From JBLHUT01 sp047629975 (GTDB lineage: Bacteria > Pseudomonadota > Alphaproteobacteria > Rhodobacterales > Rhodobacteraceae): a stretch of 8,063 nucleotides of DNA. Below, in pieces: positions 1-5,574 of the stretch (position 1 is its first letter; every line of letters begins with the position of its first letter). The translations under genes were made by a program, and so were the position numbers. The DNA is taken from NCBI GenBank assembly GCA_047629975.1, contig JBLHUT010000168.1, forward strand, positions 1-8,063, written 5' to 3'. The notes under the pieces are model-generated. The model worked only from the letters and a program-made list of their open reading frames with translations, had not been told where the DNA came from and did no database searches.

Positions 1-149
1 TCGGCAGAGCAGGGGCTGTCGTATTTCGAAATCGGCTCGAACCGGGCATGGAAATCGTTGGTGTGCAGGATGGTCAGCGCATAATCGGCCGACGCAACCC
101 CCGTCGTCATCGCAAGTGCGGCGACGGAAGAAAGGAAACGAACTGACAT
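1..149 (-). CDS. 5'-nucleotidase / UshA-type metallophosphatase, N-terminal part (runs off the left edge)
   Basis: Only the first 49 codons are in the window. The start is ATG at 149-147 with a good ribosome site (GGAGAA, 157-162 on the minus strand) seven bases upstream. Residues 1-21 form a signal peptide: Arg4, a hydrophobic core to about residue 18 and an Ala-Ser-Ala cleavage site, so the product is exported. Directly after it comes TILHTNDFHARFEP (residues 26-39), the first metal-binding block of the calcineurin-like metallophosphatase fold. Asp32 and His34 are the expected ligands of the two-metal centre. Family members hydrolyse 5'-nucleotides, UDP-sugars or cyclic 2',3'-nucleotides in the periplasm to salvage phosphate and nucleosides. 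Which of these this enzyme prefers cannot be told from the fragment, and a SoxB-like relative is not excluded. It is divergent from the DUF952-pyrD genes across the hexamer-repeat region. Confidence 0.85.
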   Translation of the reverse strand, partial: MSVRFLSSVAALAMTTGVASADYALTILHTNDFHARFEPISKYDSPCSA

Positions 150-427
150 ATTTGGGTTCTCCAGGTTGGTATCTGACATCAGACTGACGTTGGTTGTCGC
201 GGGAGTCAAAGTGTTGTCACGTCTTGCGCGCCGGCATCGGCAAATAGATCTTGTTCACAGCGGGGACGTGCAAAATGTTTGGGCAAGGGCAAGGGCAAGG
301 GCAAGGGCAAGGGCAAGGGCAAGGGCAAGGGCAAGGGCAAGGGCAAGGGCAAGCAAGGAGGCGTCACGATACGAACCGTTTTGTCTGTGGACTTGACGCG
401 GTAGCCATAGGCGGGCATTTCAGCTTC
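150..427. other. Divergent intergenic region with hexamer tract
   Basis: This 278-base stretch separates two genes that point away from each other, so both promoters should lie here. On the minus strand TTGACT occurs about 55-60 bases before the nucleotidase start, but I find no good -10 box at a proper distance. On the plus strand no convincing -35/-10 pair is seen for the DUF952 gene; TTGACG at 393-398 lacks a good -10 partner. The central part is occupied by the GGGCAA array. All reading frames across the array are open, which creates spurious ORFs on both strands, but none resembles a protein I recognise. Confidence 0.7.
281..352 (+). repeat. Perfect tandem hexamer (GGGCAA) x 12
   Basis: Twelve uninterrupted copies of GGGCAA run from 281 to 352, with no mismatch. 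The tract ends in the near-repeat gcaagcaaggagg. It lies in the divergent upstream region, about 75 bases before the DUF952 start and about 130 bases before the nucleotidase start. A pure hexamer array of this length is expected to change copy number by replication slippage. Because the unit is a multiple of three it never closes a reading frame: read forward it gives Gly-Gln, Gly-Lys or Arg-Ala dipeptide repeats, and Leu-Pro, Cys-Pro or Leu-Ala in reverse. Confidence 0.98.
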
Positions 428-766
428 ATGATGATCTTCAAGATTTTTCGCCGCCCCGAGTGGGAGGCCTTTCGCAAAAGCGGACAGACAAAGGGCGCGC
501 CGGTTGACCTGTCTGACGGGTATATCCATTTCTCGACTGCCGCGACGGTGGCCGAAACCGCCGCAAAGCATTTTGCGGACCAAAGTGATCTGGTGCTGGT
601 GGCTTTTGACAGTGACACCCTTGGCGATCTGCTGCGGTGGGAGCCGTCGCGAGGCGGGATGCTGTTTCCCCATCTGTACCGCGAGCTGAGGATAAACGAG
701 GTGCTTTGGGACAAATCCCTCCCGTTGGGTGCCGCAGGGCATATCTTTCCGCAAGGTGTCGTTTGA
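428..766 (+). CDS. DUF952 family protein
   Basis: A 112-residue protein matching the whole length of the DUF952 family (about 110-115 residues). Recognisable blocks are the N-terminal IFKIFRRPEW (3-12), the signature DGYIHFSTA (30-38) followed by a helix VAETAAKHF (41-49), RWEPSRGG (70-77), FPHLYREL (80-87) and a C-terminal HIFPQ (105-109). The molecular role of the family is not established; the small cytoplasmic fold is distantly ADP-ribosyltransferase-like according to general family knowledge, and no activity is claimed here. Two adjacent ATGs (428 and 431) can serve as start; neither has a strong ribosome site. The open frame continues upstream to an ATG at 251 through the hexamer array, but similarity starts only at 428-431. 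Its stop TGA (764-766) overlaps the TTG start of pyrD, so the two are probably co-translated. Confidence 0.88.
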   Translation: MMIFKIFRRPEWEAFRKSGQTKGAPVDLSDGYIHFSTAATVAETAAKHFADQSDLVLVAFDSDTLGDLLRWEPSRGGMLFPHLYRELRINEVLWDKSLPLGAAGHIFPQGVV

Positions 767-1839
767 AGCCGCTTGAACGTCTGGGGCTTGCCGCGTTGCG
801 CAAGCTGGATCCGGAACTGGCGCATGGCCTGTCGCTCAGGGCGGTGAATGCAGGGTTTGCGGCGTTGCCGGGGCCTGTGACGTCGGACCGGTTGAAAACC
901 GACCTGTGCGGATTGGCGTTGCCCAATCCCGTGGGGCTTGCAGCAGGGTTCGACAAGAACGCCGAGGCGCTGCGTCCGCTGTCGCGGGCGGGTTTCGGTT
1001 TTATCGAGGTCGGGGCGACCACCCCGCGCCCGCAAGTCGGCAACCCCAAGCCGCGGCTGTTCCGCCTTGCGCAGGACGAGGCTGCGATCAACCGGTTCGG
1101 TTTCAACAATCAAGGGGCTGATGCGATGCTTGCGCGGCTGGCGCGGCGTCCGAAAGCGGCAATAATCGGTTTGAATCTGGGAGCCAACAAAGACAGCGCG
1201 GATCGTGCGGCGGATTTTTCGTCGGTACTTGAGACGTGCAGCGTGCATCTTGATTTTGCGACTGTGAACGTCTCGTCGCCAAACACCGAAAAGCTGCGTG
1301 ATTTACAAGGTCGCGCCGCCTTGGAGCGGCTGCTGCGCGATGTTCTGGCCACGCGCGATGCGCTTGATCGCCCGATACCGGTCTTTCTGAAGATCGCGCC
1401 GGATCTGTCACACGCAGAGTTGGCCGATGTTGCCGAGATCGCCTTGAGCAGTGGTATCGACGCGGTTATCGCCACAAATACCACGCTTGATCGCACCGGT
1501 TTGCACGGCCCTCACAAGGCTGAAAAGGGCGGTCTGTCCGGTGCGCCGCTGTTCGAGCGCTCGACCAGAGTTCTGGCGCGCTTTTACCACCTGACCCAAG
1601 GCAAAATTCCGTTGATCGGCGTGGGCGGTGTTGGATCCGCCGAGCAGGCCTATGCAAAGATCAAGGCCGGAGCGAGTGCGGTGCAACTTTACACCGCAAT
1701 GGTGTACGGCGGGCTATCGCTTGCTGCGGATATCGCGCGCGGGCTTGATGCGCTTGCGCGGCGCGACGGGCTTGCCAATATTGGCGAGGCGCGCGGTCAG
1801 GACACCGCATTCTGGCTGGATCAAAGCGACCCTTTGTGA
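763..1839 (+). CDS. pyrD: Dihydroorotate dehydrogenase (quinone), class 2
   Basis: Oxidises (S)-dihydroorotate to orotate in de novo pyrimidine synthesis, using FMN and passing electrons to membrane quinone. The 358-residue length fits class 2 enzymes. Residues 1-30 form the amphipathic N-terminal helices that dock on the inner membrane. Conserved blocks are NPVGLAAGFDKNAE (55-68, FMN-contacting Lys65), IEVGATTPRPQVGNPKPRLFRL (81-102, within the FMN/quinone pocket), NRFGFNNQGAD (110-120), NVSSPNT (169-175, with Ser172 at the position of the catalytic base of class 2 enzymes and Asn169/Asn174 as substrate contacts), FLKIAPDLS, ATNTT and the phosphate-binding GVGGVGSAEQAY near residue 286. The start chosen is TTG at 763: it gives the usual N-terminus MKPLERLGL, has AAGGTG at 753-758 as ribosome site, and overlaps the DUF952 stop as TTGA. 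An in-frame ATG at 637 would add 42 residues translated from inside the DUF952 gene and is rejected. Confidence 0.95.
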   Translation: MKPLERLGLAALRKLDPELAHGLSLRAVNAGFAALPGPVTSDRLKTDLCGLALPNPVGLAAGFDKNAEALRPLSRAGFGFIEVGATTPRPQVGNPKPRLFRLAQDEAAINRFGFNNQGADAMLARLARRPKAAIIGLNLGANKDSADRAADFSSVLETCSVHLDFATVNVSSPNTEKLRDLQGRAALERLLRDVLATRDALDRPIPVFLKIAPDLSHAELADVAEIALSSGIDAVIATNTTLDRTGLHGPHKAEKGGLSGAPLFERSTRVLARFYHLTQGKIPLIGVGGVGSAEQAYAKIKAGASAVQLYTAMVYGGLSLAADIARGLDALARRDGLANIGEARGQDTAFWLDQSDPL

Positions 1840-1866
1840 ACAAGGCCGGCCCACGGGGCTGTGTGG

Positions 1867-1888
1867 CCTCTTCCCTCCGGCAAGGGGC
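1867..1888 (+). other. Stem-loop after pyrD, similar to one after the GS-like gene
   Basis: CCTCTT (1867-1872) can pair with AAGGGG (1882-1887) through one T-G wobble, with a further G-C pair (1866/1888), leaving a nine-base loop. No T tract follows, so this is not a classical terminator. A very similar element (CCTCTT, short spacer, GCAAGGGGC) lies at 4050-4073. It sits in the 88-base gap between pyrD and the amidotransferase gene. Confidence 0.5.
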
Positions 1889-1904
1889 TCGGATAACATG
1901 ATCC

Positions 1905-1917
1905 CGAAGTAACTTCG
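1905..1917. promoter_or_regulatory. 13-base palindrome at the amidotransferase ribosome site
   Basis: CGAAGT and ACTTCG are perfect inverted arms around a single A, ending at the first base of the GAGG ribosome site (1917-1920) that serves the ATG at 1928. In RNA a small hairpin (CGAA/TTCG with loop GTAAC) could form next to the ribosome site; in DNA it could be an operator half-pair. No regulator is known from the sequence; the palindrome itself is certain, its function is not. Confidence 0.35.
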
Positions 1918-1927
1918 AGGTTTCGCT

Positions 1928-2617
1928 ATGCTTATCGGTATCCTTCAAACGGGCCATGCGCCGGACCAGATGCGCCCGATCCTTGGCGATTACAATACCA
2001 TGTTCGAGGAATTGCTGTCTGGAAAGGGGTTCACCTTCCAGACATGGAATGTGGCAGAGATGGATTTCCCCAATTCGGTTGCGGCCGCAGATGGCTGGCT
2101 GATCACCGGATCGCGCCACGGTGTCTATGAGGATCACCCGTTCATTCCTCCGCTGGAGCAGTTTATCCAGTCGGCATTTGTTGCGAATGTGCCGGTTGTC
2201 GGCATCTGTTTCGGGCACCAGATCATGGCGCAGGCGATGGGCGGCAAGGTCGAAAAATCCACCAAAGGGTGGGGGGTCGGTCGTCAGGCGTATCTGTACG
2301 GCGACGAAGAGATCACAATGAATGCGTGGCATCAGGATCAAGTGATCGAAAAGCCTGCCCTTGCCACGACAATTGCGAGCAACGGGTTTTGCGCGCACGC
2401 GGGCCTGCTGTATGGACAGCGCGGATTTTCGGTGCAAGCGCATCCCGAATACGGTGATCAGGTTATTCAGGGGCTCATTAATCTGCGCGGGGTCGGGGTC
2501 GTGCCGGACAATCGTCTTGCTTATGCACAGAGCCAAATGGGACAGCCCAACTCGAGTGCGCGCATCGCGCAGGACATCGCAGAATTCTTCCACTTGCCCA
2601 GAGAGGCCGCCCAATGA
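1928..2617 (+). CDS. Class I glutamine amidotransferase (GMP synthase-like, GATase1)
   Basis: A 229-residue stand-alone class I (triad) amidotransferase domain. The nucleophile elbow is VVGICFGHQ (90-98) with Cys94; the other triad members are His172 and Glu174 in VQAHPEY. ITGSRHGVYED (59-69) matches the oxyanion-hole strand of the family, and NAWHQDQV lies in the expected position before the last half of the sheet. Such enzymes hydrolyse glutamine or other gamma-glutamyl amides in the cytoplasm. It lacks a synthetase domain, so a true GMP synthase is excluded. It overlaps the next gene by ATGA (2614-2617), implying translational coupling to the glutamine synthetase-like ligase. I infer that it handles gamma-glutamyl compounds made by or delivered to that ligase, by analogy with the PuuA/PuuD pair, but it does not look like a typical PuuD (peptidase C26). 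Start: ATG with GAGG seven bases upstream. Confidence 0.85.
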   Translation: MLIGILQTGHAPDQMRPILGDYNTMFEELLSGKGFTFQTWNVAEMDFPNSVAAADGWLITGSRHGVYEDHPFIPPLEQFIQSAFVANVPVVGICFGHQIMAQAMGGKVEKSTKGWGVGRQAYLYGDEEITMNAWHQDQVIEKPALATTIASNGFCAHAGLLYGQRGFSVQAHPEYGDQVIQGLINLRGVGVVPDNRLAYAQSQMGQPNSSARIAQDIAEFFHLPREAAQ

Positions 2618-3978
2618 GTGACGCTTGGCTTAAAGAAATTCCGCAGGCTGCACAGGACTACATCGAGGGCAGTAAACTGGACGAGGTGGAATGTGTCGTG
2701 TGCGATTTGGCAGGTGTGTCGCGCGGAAAGGCCATGCCTGCGAGCAAATTTGCCCGCCAGACGCATTTCTACCTGCCTGATTCGATCTTTTTGCAAACAA
2801 TCACCGGCGAGTGGGCCGATGTTGCGGGCCGTGAGTTCACAGAGCCCGATATGGTGCTTGTGCCTGATTACAGCACAGCCACAGCCGCACCGTGGGCCAC
2901 CGACTATACGCTTCAGGTGATCCACGATGTGGTCGACCGAAGCGGCAACCCCGTTCCCACCGCACCGCGCAATGTTTTGAAAGCGGTTGTTGCCCAATAT
3001 CAGGCCCTTGGCCTGACCCCGATTGTTGCGCCCGAGATGGAGTTCTATCTGGTTGCTCCCAATCTTGATCCCGCAAAACCAATTGAGCCGCCGATGGGCC
3101 GTTCCGGGCGCAGGGTGGCCGCGCGACAGGCCTATTCGATGTCGGCGATTGATGAATACGGTCCGGTCATTGACGATATCTATGATTTTGCCGAGGCGCA
3201 GGGATTCGAGATCGACGGTATTCTGCAAGAAGGCGGCGCAGGTCAGATCGAGATCAACCTACAGCACGGCGACCCGATCAAACTGGCAGACGAAATCTTC
3301 TTTTTCAAACGGTTGATCAAAGAAGCCGCCCTGCGCCACAATTGCTATGCGACATTTATGGCCAAGCCCATCGAGGACGAACCGGGGAGTGCGATGCACA
3401 TTCACCATTCGGTGGTTGACAGCACAACGGGAAAAAACATTTTTTCCAACCCTGACGGTTCGGAAACAGAGGCCTTCATGCACTTTATTGGTGGTATGCA
3501 AAGCCATATGCCGTCGGTTATTGCGTTGTTGTCCCCGTATGTGAACAGCTATCGGCGCTATGTTCCCGACCTTGCGGCGCCGATCAACCTGTCCTGGGCG
3601 CGTGACAACCGCACCACAGGAATTCGTGTTCCCATTTCCGACCCCGAAGCACGTCGTGTTGAAAACCGCATCGCCGGCATGGACTGCAATCCGTATCTTG
3701 CGATTGCGGGGTCGCTTGCCTGTGGGCTTTTGGGGCTTCAGGATAAAACCTTGCCCGCCGCCGAGTTCACCGGTGATGCCTATAGCACAAATGCCAAAGG
3801 CGATATTCCACGCACATTCGGTGAGGCGCTTGATATTTTTGCCAATGCGACCCCGATGCAAAATATCCTTGGTGCGGATTTTTGTAAGACCTACCGGGCG
3901 GTAAAAGAGCTTGAGTATCACGGTTTCCTACAGGTGATTTCCCCGTGGGAGCGTGAACACTTGCTGACCAACGTGTAG
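2614..3978 (+). CDS. Glutamine synthetase-family ligase, probable gamma-glutamylpolyamine synthetase (PuuA-like)
   Basis: A 454-residue glutamine synthetase-fold enzyme that would join an amine to the gamma-carboxyl of glutamate with ATP. The N-terminal beta-grasp segment has VCDLAGVSRGKAMP (29-42) and LPDSIFLQTITGEW (54-67), a style seen in PuuA/PauA-like ligases rather than GlnA. Catalytic-domain landmarks are all present: EMEFYL (141-146, metal ligands Glu141 and Glu143), GAGQIEINL (208-216, Glu213), GSAMHIHHS (258-266, His262 for nucleotide/metal), NSYRRYVP (311-318), RDNRTTGIRVP (330-340) and the Glu350/Arg352 pair before NPYLAIA. I see no counterpart of the GlnA adenylylation-site segment, and the C-terminus is shorter than that of GlnA, which argues against the assimilatory enzyme. 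The amidotransferase overlaps its start, and a spermidine/putrescine-type transporter lies convergently downstream, both fitting amine catabolism. Alternatives are ligases for ethanolamine, methylamine or other monoamines. Confidence 0.85.
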   Translation: MSDAWLKEIPQAAQDYIEGSKLDEVECVVCDLAGVSRGKAMPASKFARQTHFYLPDSIFLQTITGEWADVAGREFTEPDMVLVPDYSTATAAPWATDYTLQVIHDVVDRSGNPVPTAPRNVLKAVVAQYQALGLTPIVAPEMEFYLVAPNLDPAKPIEPPMGRSGRRVAARQAYSMSAIDEYGPVIDDIYDFAEAQGFEIDGILQEGGAGQIEINLQHGDPIKLADEIFFFKRLIKEAALRHNCYATFMAKPIEDEPGSAMHIHHSVVDSTTGKNIFSNPDGSETEAFMHFIGGMQSHMPSVIALLSPYVNSYRRYVPDLAAPINLSWARDNRTTGIRVPISDPEARRVENRIAGMDCNPYLAIAGSLACGLLGLQDKTLPAAEFTGDAYSTNAKGDIPRTFGEALDIFANATPMQNILGADFCKTYRAVKELEYHGFLQVISPWEREHLLTNV

Positions 3979-3991
3979 GATATAGGGGCCG

Positions 3992-4001
3992 AAACCGGTT
4001 T
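3992..4001. other. AAACCGGTTT palindrome after the GS-like gene
   Basis: A perfect 10-base palindrome starts 14 bases after the ligase stop codon. With no loop it cannot be a good RNA hairpin; a protein-binding site or chance are the alternatives. The rest of the 134-base gap to rpe is GC-rich and carries the stem-loop at 4050-4072. Confidence 0.3.
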
Positions 4002-4049
4002 TGGGGGCGCAACCCGCGCAGGGCGGGGACCAGCTCGTTGCGGCGCGCA

Positions 4050-4072
4050 CCTCTTGCTTTCGCAGCAAGGGG
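4050..4072 (+). other. Stem-loop between the GS-like gene and rpe
   Basis: CCTCTTGCT (4050-4058) pairs with AGCAAGGGG (4064-4072): nine pairs including one T-G wobble, with loop TTCGC. No T run follows, so it would have to act as a rho-dependent stop aid, an mRNA 3'-end stabiliser or a repeat element. Its lower stem (CCTCTT/AAGGGG, with the same wobble) is identical to the element at 1867-1888 on the other side of the amidotransferase-ligase pair. Confidence 0.55.
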
Positions 4073-4112
4073 CGGGCTAGTTGCATGAAACGCAATCTCT
4101 GAAAGTTTGAAA

Positions 4113-4799
4113 ATGTCCAGCTTTGACCGCTCTGTTAAAATCGCCCCTTCGATCCTGTCGGCGGATTTTGCCAACTTTGGTGCTGAATGCGCTGCAATCG
4201 AGGATCAGGGCTGTGACTGGGTGCATGTCGATGTGATGGATGGTCACTTTGTACCCAACATCACCTTTGGTCCTGCCACCTGCGCGGCGATCCGGCCGCA
4301 TATCAAAACGGTGATGGATGTGCATCTGATGATTGCACCGGTGGACGGCTATATCGATGCCTTTGCCCGGGCTGGTGCCGATGTAATTACCGCGCATGTC
4401 GAAGCGGGCTCGCATATCCACCGGACATTGCAGGCGATTCGTGGCGCGGGCGCAAAGGCAGGTGTCGCCTTGAACCCCGGCACACCGGTAAGTGCCGTCG
4501 AGCATCTGTTGGATATGGTTGATCTTGTGTGTGTGATGACCGTCAATCCGGGCTTTGGCGGGCAGAAATTCATTCACAGCCAGATCGAAAAAGTGCGCAT
4601 GTTGCGCGCCATGATCGGCGATCGCCCGATCCATATCGAGATTGATGGCGGAGTTGATCCGACAACCGCACCTCTGGTGGTCGAAGCCGGAGCCGATGTA
4701 CTGGTGGCCGGATCGGCGGTCTTTCGCGGAGGTTCTGTTCAGATGCCACAGGTTTACGGTGCCAATATGGCTGCGATCCGTGCGGCAGTTGCCGGATGA
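4113..4799 (+). CDS. rpe: Ribulose-phosphate 3-epimerase
   Basis: Interconverts D-ribulose 5-phosphate and D-xylulose 5-phosphate in the pentose phosphate pathway (cytoplasmic TIM barrel, divalent metal). The 228-residue length is normal. Diagnostic motifs are APSILSADF (11-19), VHVDVMDGHFVPNITFG (37-53, metal ligands His38 and Asp40), DVHLMI (69-74, His71), VNPGFGGQKF (phosphate loop region), IEIDGGV (Asp178, the second catalytic acid) and a C-terminal AGSAVF phosphate-binding segment. The ATG at 4113 is preferred because a weak GAAAG lies seven bases before it; a TTG two codons upstream (4107) is too close to that site. The gene is separated from the GS-like ligase by 134 bases and shares an ATGA overlap with gph, so rpe and gph are one transcriptional unit. 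Confidence 0.95.
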   Translation: MSSFDRSVKIAPSILSADFANFGAECAAIEDQGCDWVHVDVMDGHFVPNITFGPATCAAIRPHIKTVMDVHLMIAPVDGYIDAFARAGADVITAHVEAGSHIHRTLQAIRGAGAKAGVALNPGTPVSAVEHLLDMVDLVCVMTVNPGFGGQKFIHSQIEKVRMLRAMIGDRPIHIEIDGGVDPTTAPLVVEAGADVLVAGSAVFRGGSVQMPQVYGANMAAIRAAVAG

Positions 4800-5446
4800 G
4801 CCGGCCCTACGACGCAGTTATTTTCGATCTGGACGGCACGTTGGTCGATTCCGCACCTGACATCCATGCCGCGGCGCTTGCGATGCTGAAGGACCACGGC
4901 CTGCCGTCGATCACGTTCGAGCAGGGGCGTAGCTATGTCGGGCACGGCGTGGATATCTTTGTCAAACGGTTGCGTGCAGATCAGGGGCTTGATGACGCGT
5001 TGCACGCGGGCATGGTCGAAACCTTCCTACAACATTACGAGGGGGCGGTGGCCCTCAGCGTTTTGTATCCGGGTGTGCAGCAGACGCTTGATTTGTTTGC
5101 TGCGCGGGGTTTGGTTATGGGCCTTTGCACGAACAAGCCGATGTCGCCCACGCGGGCGGTTCTGCAACACTTTGGTTGGCAAAGTTGCTTTGGCACCGTG
5201 CTGGGGGGCGACAGTTTACCGACACGCAAACCCGATCCTGCGCCATTGCTGCGTGCTATCGCCGATTTGGGAGCATCCAATGTGCTTTATGTGGGGGATA
5301 GCGAAGTGGATGCCGAGACGGCACAACGCGCCGGAGTGGATTTTGCCTTGTTTACCGAAGGGTACCGCAAGGCACCTGTTGACACGCTTTATCACACCTA
5401 TCTGTTTTCGGAGTTTGTAGAGCTTCCGGCTCTTGCCGGTGTCTGA
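4796..5446 (+). CDS. gph: Phosphoglycolate phosphatase (HAD superfamily)
   Basis: A 216-residue HAD hydrolase that most likely dephosphorylates 2-phosphoglycolate, a by-product of DNA repair or RuBisCO oxygenation. All four HAD motifs are present: DLDGT (Asp11 nucleophile, Asp13 acid/base), CTNKP with Thr112, RKPDP with Lys145, and GDSEVD with Asp168 and Asp172 for magnesium. A helical C1 cap occupies roughly residues 17-80, as in Gph. It starts inside the rpe stop codon (ATGA, 4796-4799), the classic rpe-gph arrangement. Other small phosphatase activities within this subfamily cannot be excluded. The final codons and the TGA merge into a 13-bp tandem array: the stop at 5444 is the first base of its first unit, so the natural C-terminus depends on the repeat's phase. 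Confidence 0.88.
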   Translation: MSRPYDAVIFDLDGTLVDSAPDIHAAALAMLKDHGLPSITFEQGRSYVGHGVDIFVKRLRADQGLDDALHAGMVETFLQHYEGAVALSVLYPGVQQTLDLFAARGLVMGLCTNKPMSPTRAVLQHFGWQSCFGTVLGGDSLPTRKPDPAPLLRAIADLGASNVLYVGDSEVDAETAQRAGVDFALFTEGYRKAPVDTLYHTYLFSEFVELPALAGV

Positions 5447-5508
5447 ACCCGGTGGCTGAACACGGTGTCTGAACCCGGTGGCTGAACACGGTATCTGAAC
5501 ACGGTATC
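5444..5508 (+). repeat. 13-bp tandem repeat, five units, starting at the gph stop codon
   Basis: Five consecutive units of 13 bases start at 5444, 5457, 5470, 5483 and 5496. They follow the pattern TGAAC-(A/C)-CGGT-(G/A)-(G/T)-C; units 1 and 3 are identical (TGAACCCGGTGGC) and so are units 4 and 5 (TGAACACGGTATC). A partial copy (CGGTGTC, 5437-5443) forms the last codons of gph. Each unit begins with TGA, and because 13 is not a multiple of three the successive TGAs fall in all three frames. The array lies between gph and the terminator. Confidence 0.95.
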
Positions 5509-5515
5509 TGCAAAA

Positions 5516-5552
5516 TAAAATGGCCGGCCTTTTCGTAAGGCCGGCCATTTTA
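5516..5552. terminator. Bidirectional intrinsic terminator between convergent gph and the transporter operon
   Basis: A perfect 16-base inverted repeat (5516-5531 with 5537-5552) encloses the five-base loop TTCGT. The stem has a GC core (GGCCGGCC) flanked by AAAA on one side and TTTT on the other, so either strand reads as a GC-rich hairpin ending in a U tract. It lies exactly in the gap between the rightward rpe-gph genes and the leftward permease gene, which is the expected position for a shared terminator. Confidence 0.9.
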
Positions 5553-5574
5553 TGTCTTGTTCAGCACGTTCGCA

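Noticed and set aside
251..277. Plus-strand promoter TTGTTC with AAAATG just before the hexamer array
   Set aside because: The -10 match to TATAAT is poor, so I do not annotate it as a promoter.
166..396. Plus-strand frame with an Arg-Ala repeat across the hexamer array
   Set aside because: Same cause: repeat-driven open frame without recognisable flanking protein sequence or ribosome site.
206..418. Minus-strand reading frame with a Leu-Pro repeat through the hexamer array (start at 418)
   Set aside because: It exists because the hexamer has no stops in any frame. It has no good ribosome site, ends in unremarkable sequence and lies antisense across the expected DUF952 promoter region.
637..762. 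Upstream extension of pyrD from ATG 637
   Set aside because: It would be an out-of-frame reading of the DUF952 gene; the TTG at 763 gives the normal class 2 N-terminus and has a ribosome site.
364..1248. Long minus-strand open frame opposite DUF952 and pyrD
   Set aside because: Arginine- and proline-rich shadow of the coding strands in GC-rich DNA, with no family resemblance.
1928..2617. Amidotransferase as GMP synthase (guaA) or PuuD
   Set aside because: There is no ATP-pyrophosphatase domain for guaA, and the motifs follow the GATase1 type instead of the peptidase C26 pattern of PuuD.
1661..3921. Series of long minus-strand frames opposite the pyrD end, amidotransferase and GS-like genes
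   Set aside because: Antisense shadows of well-supported genes; their translations show no domain signature and no ribosome sites.
4107..4112. TTG at 4107 as the rpe start
   Set aside because: It leaves only one base after the weak GAAAG ribosome site, while ATG 4113 has normal spacing.
4113..5446. rpe-gph as part of a Calvin-cycle (cbb) cluster
   Set aside because: No RuBisCO, phosphoribulokinase or cbbR is visible, and the rpe-gph pair is also common as a housekeeping unit.
5444..5508. CRISPR array
   Set aside because: Units are 13 bases, directly adjacent without spacers, so this is a minisatellite-like tandem repeat.
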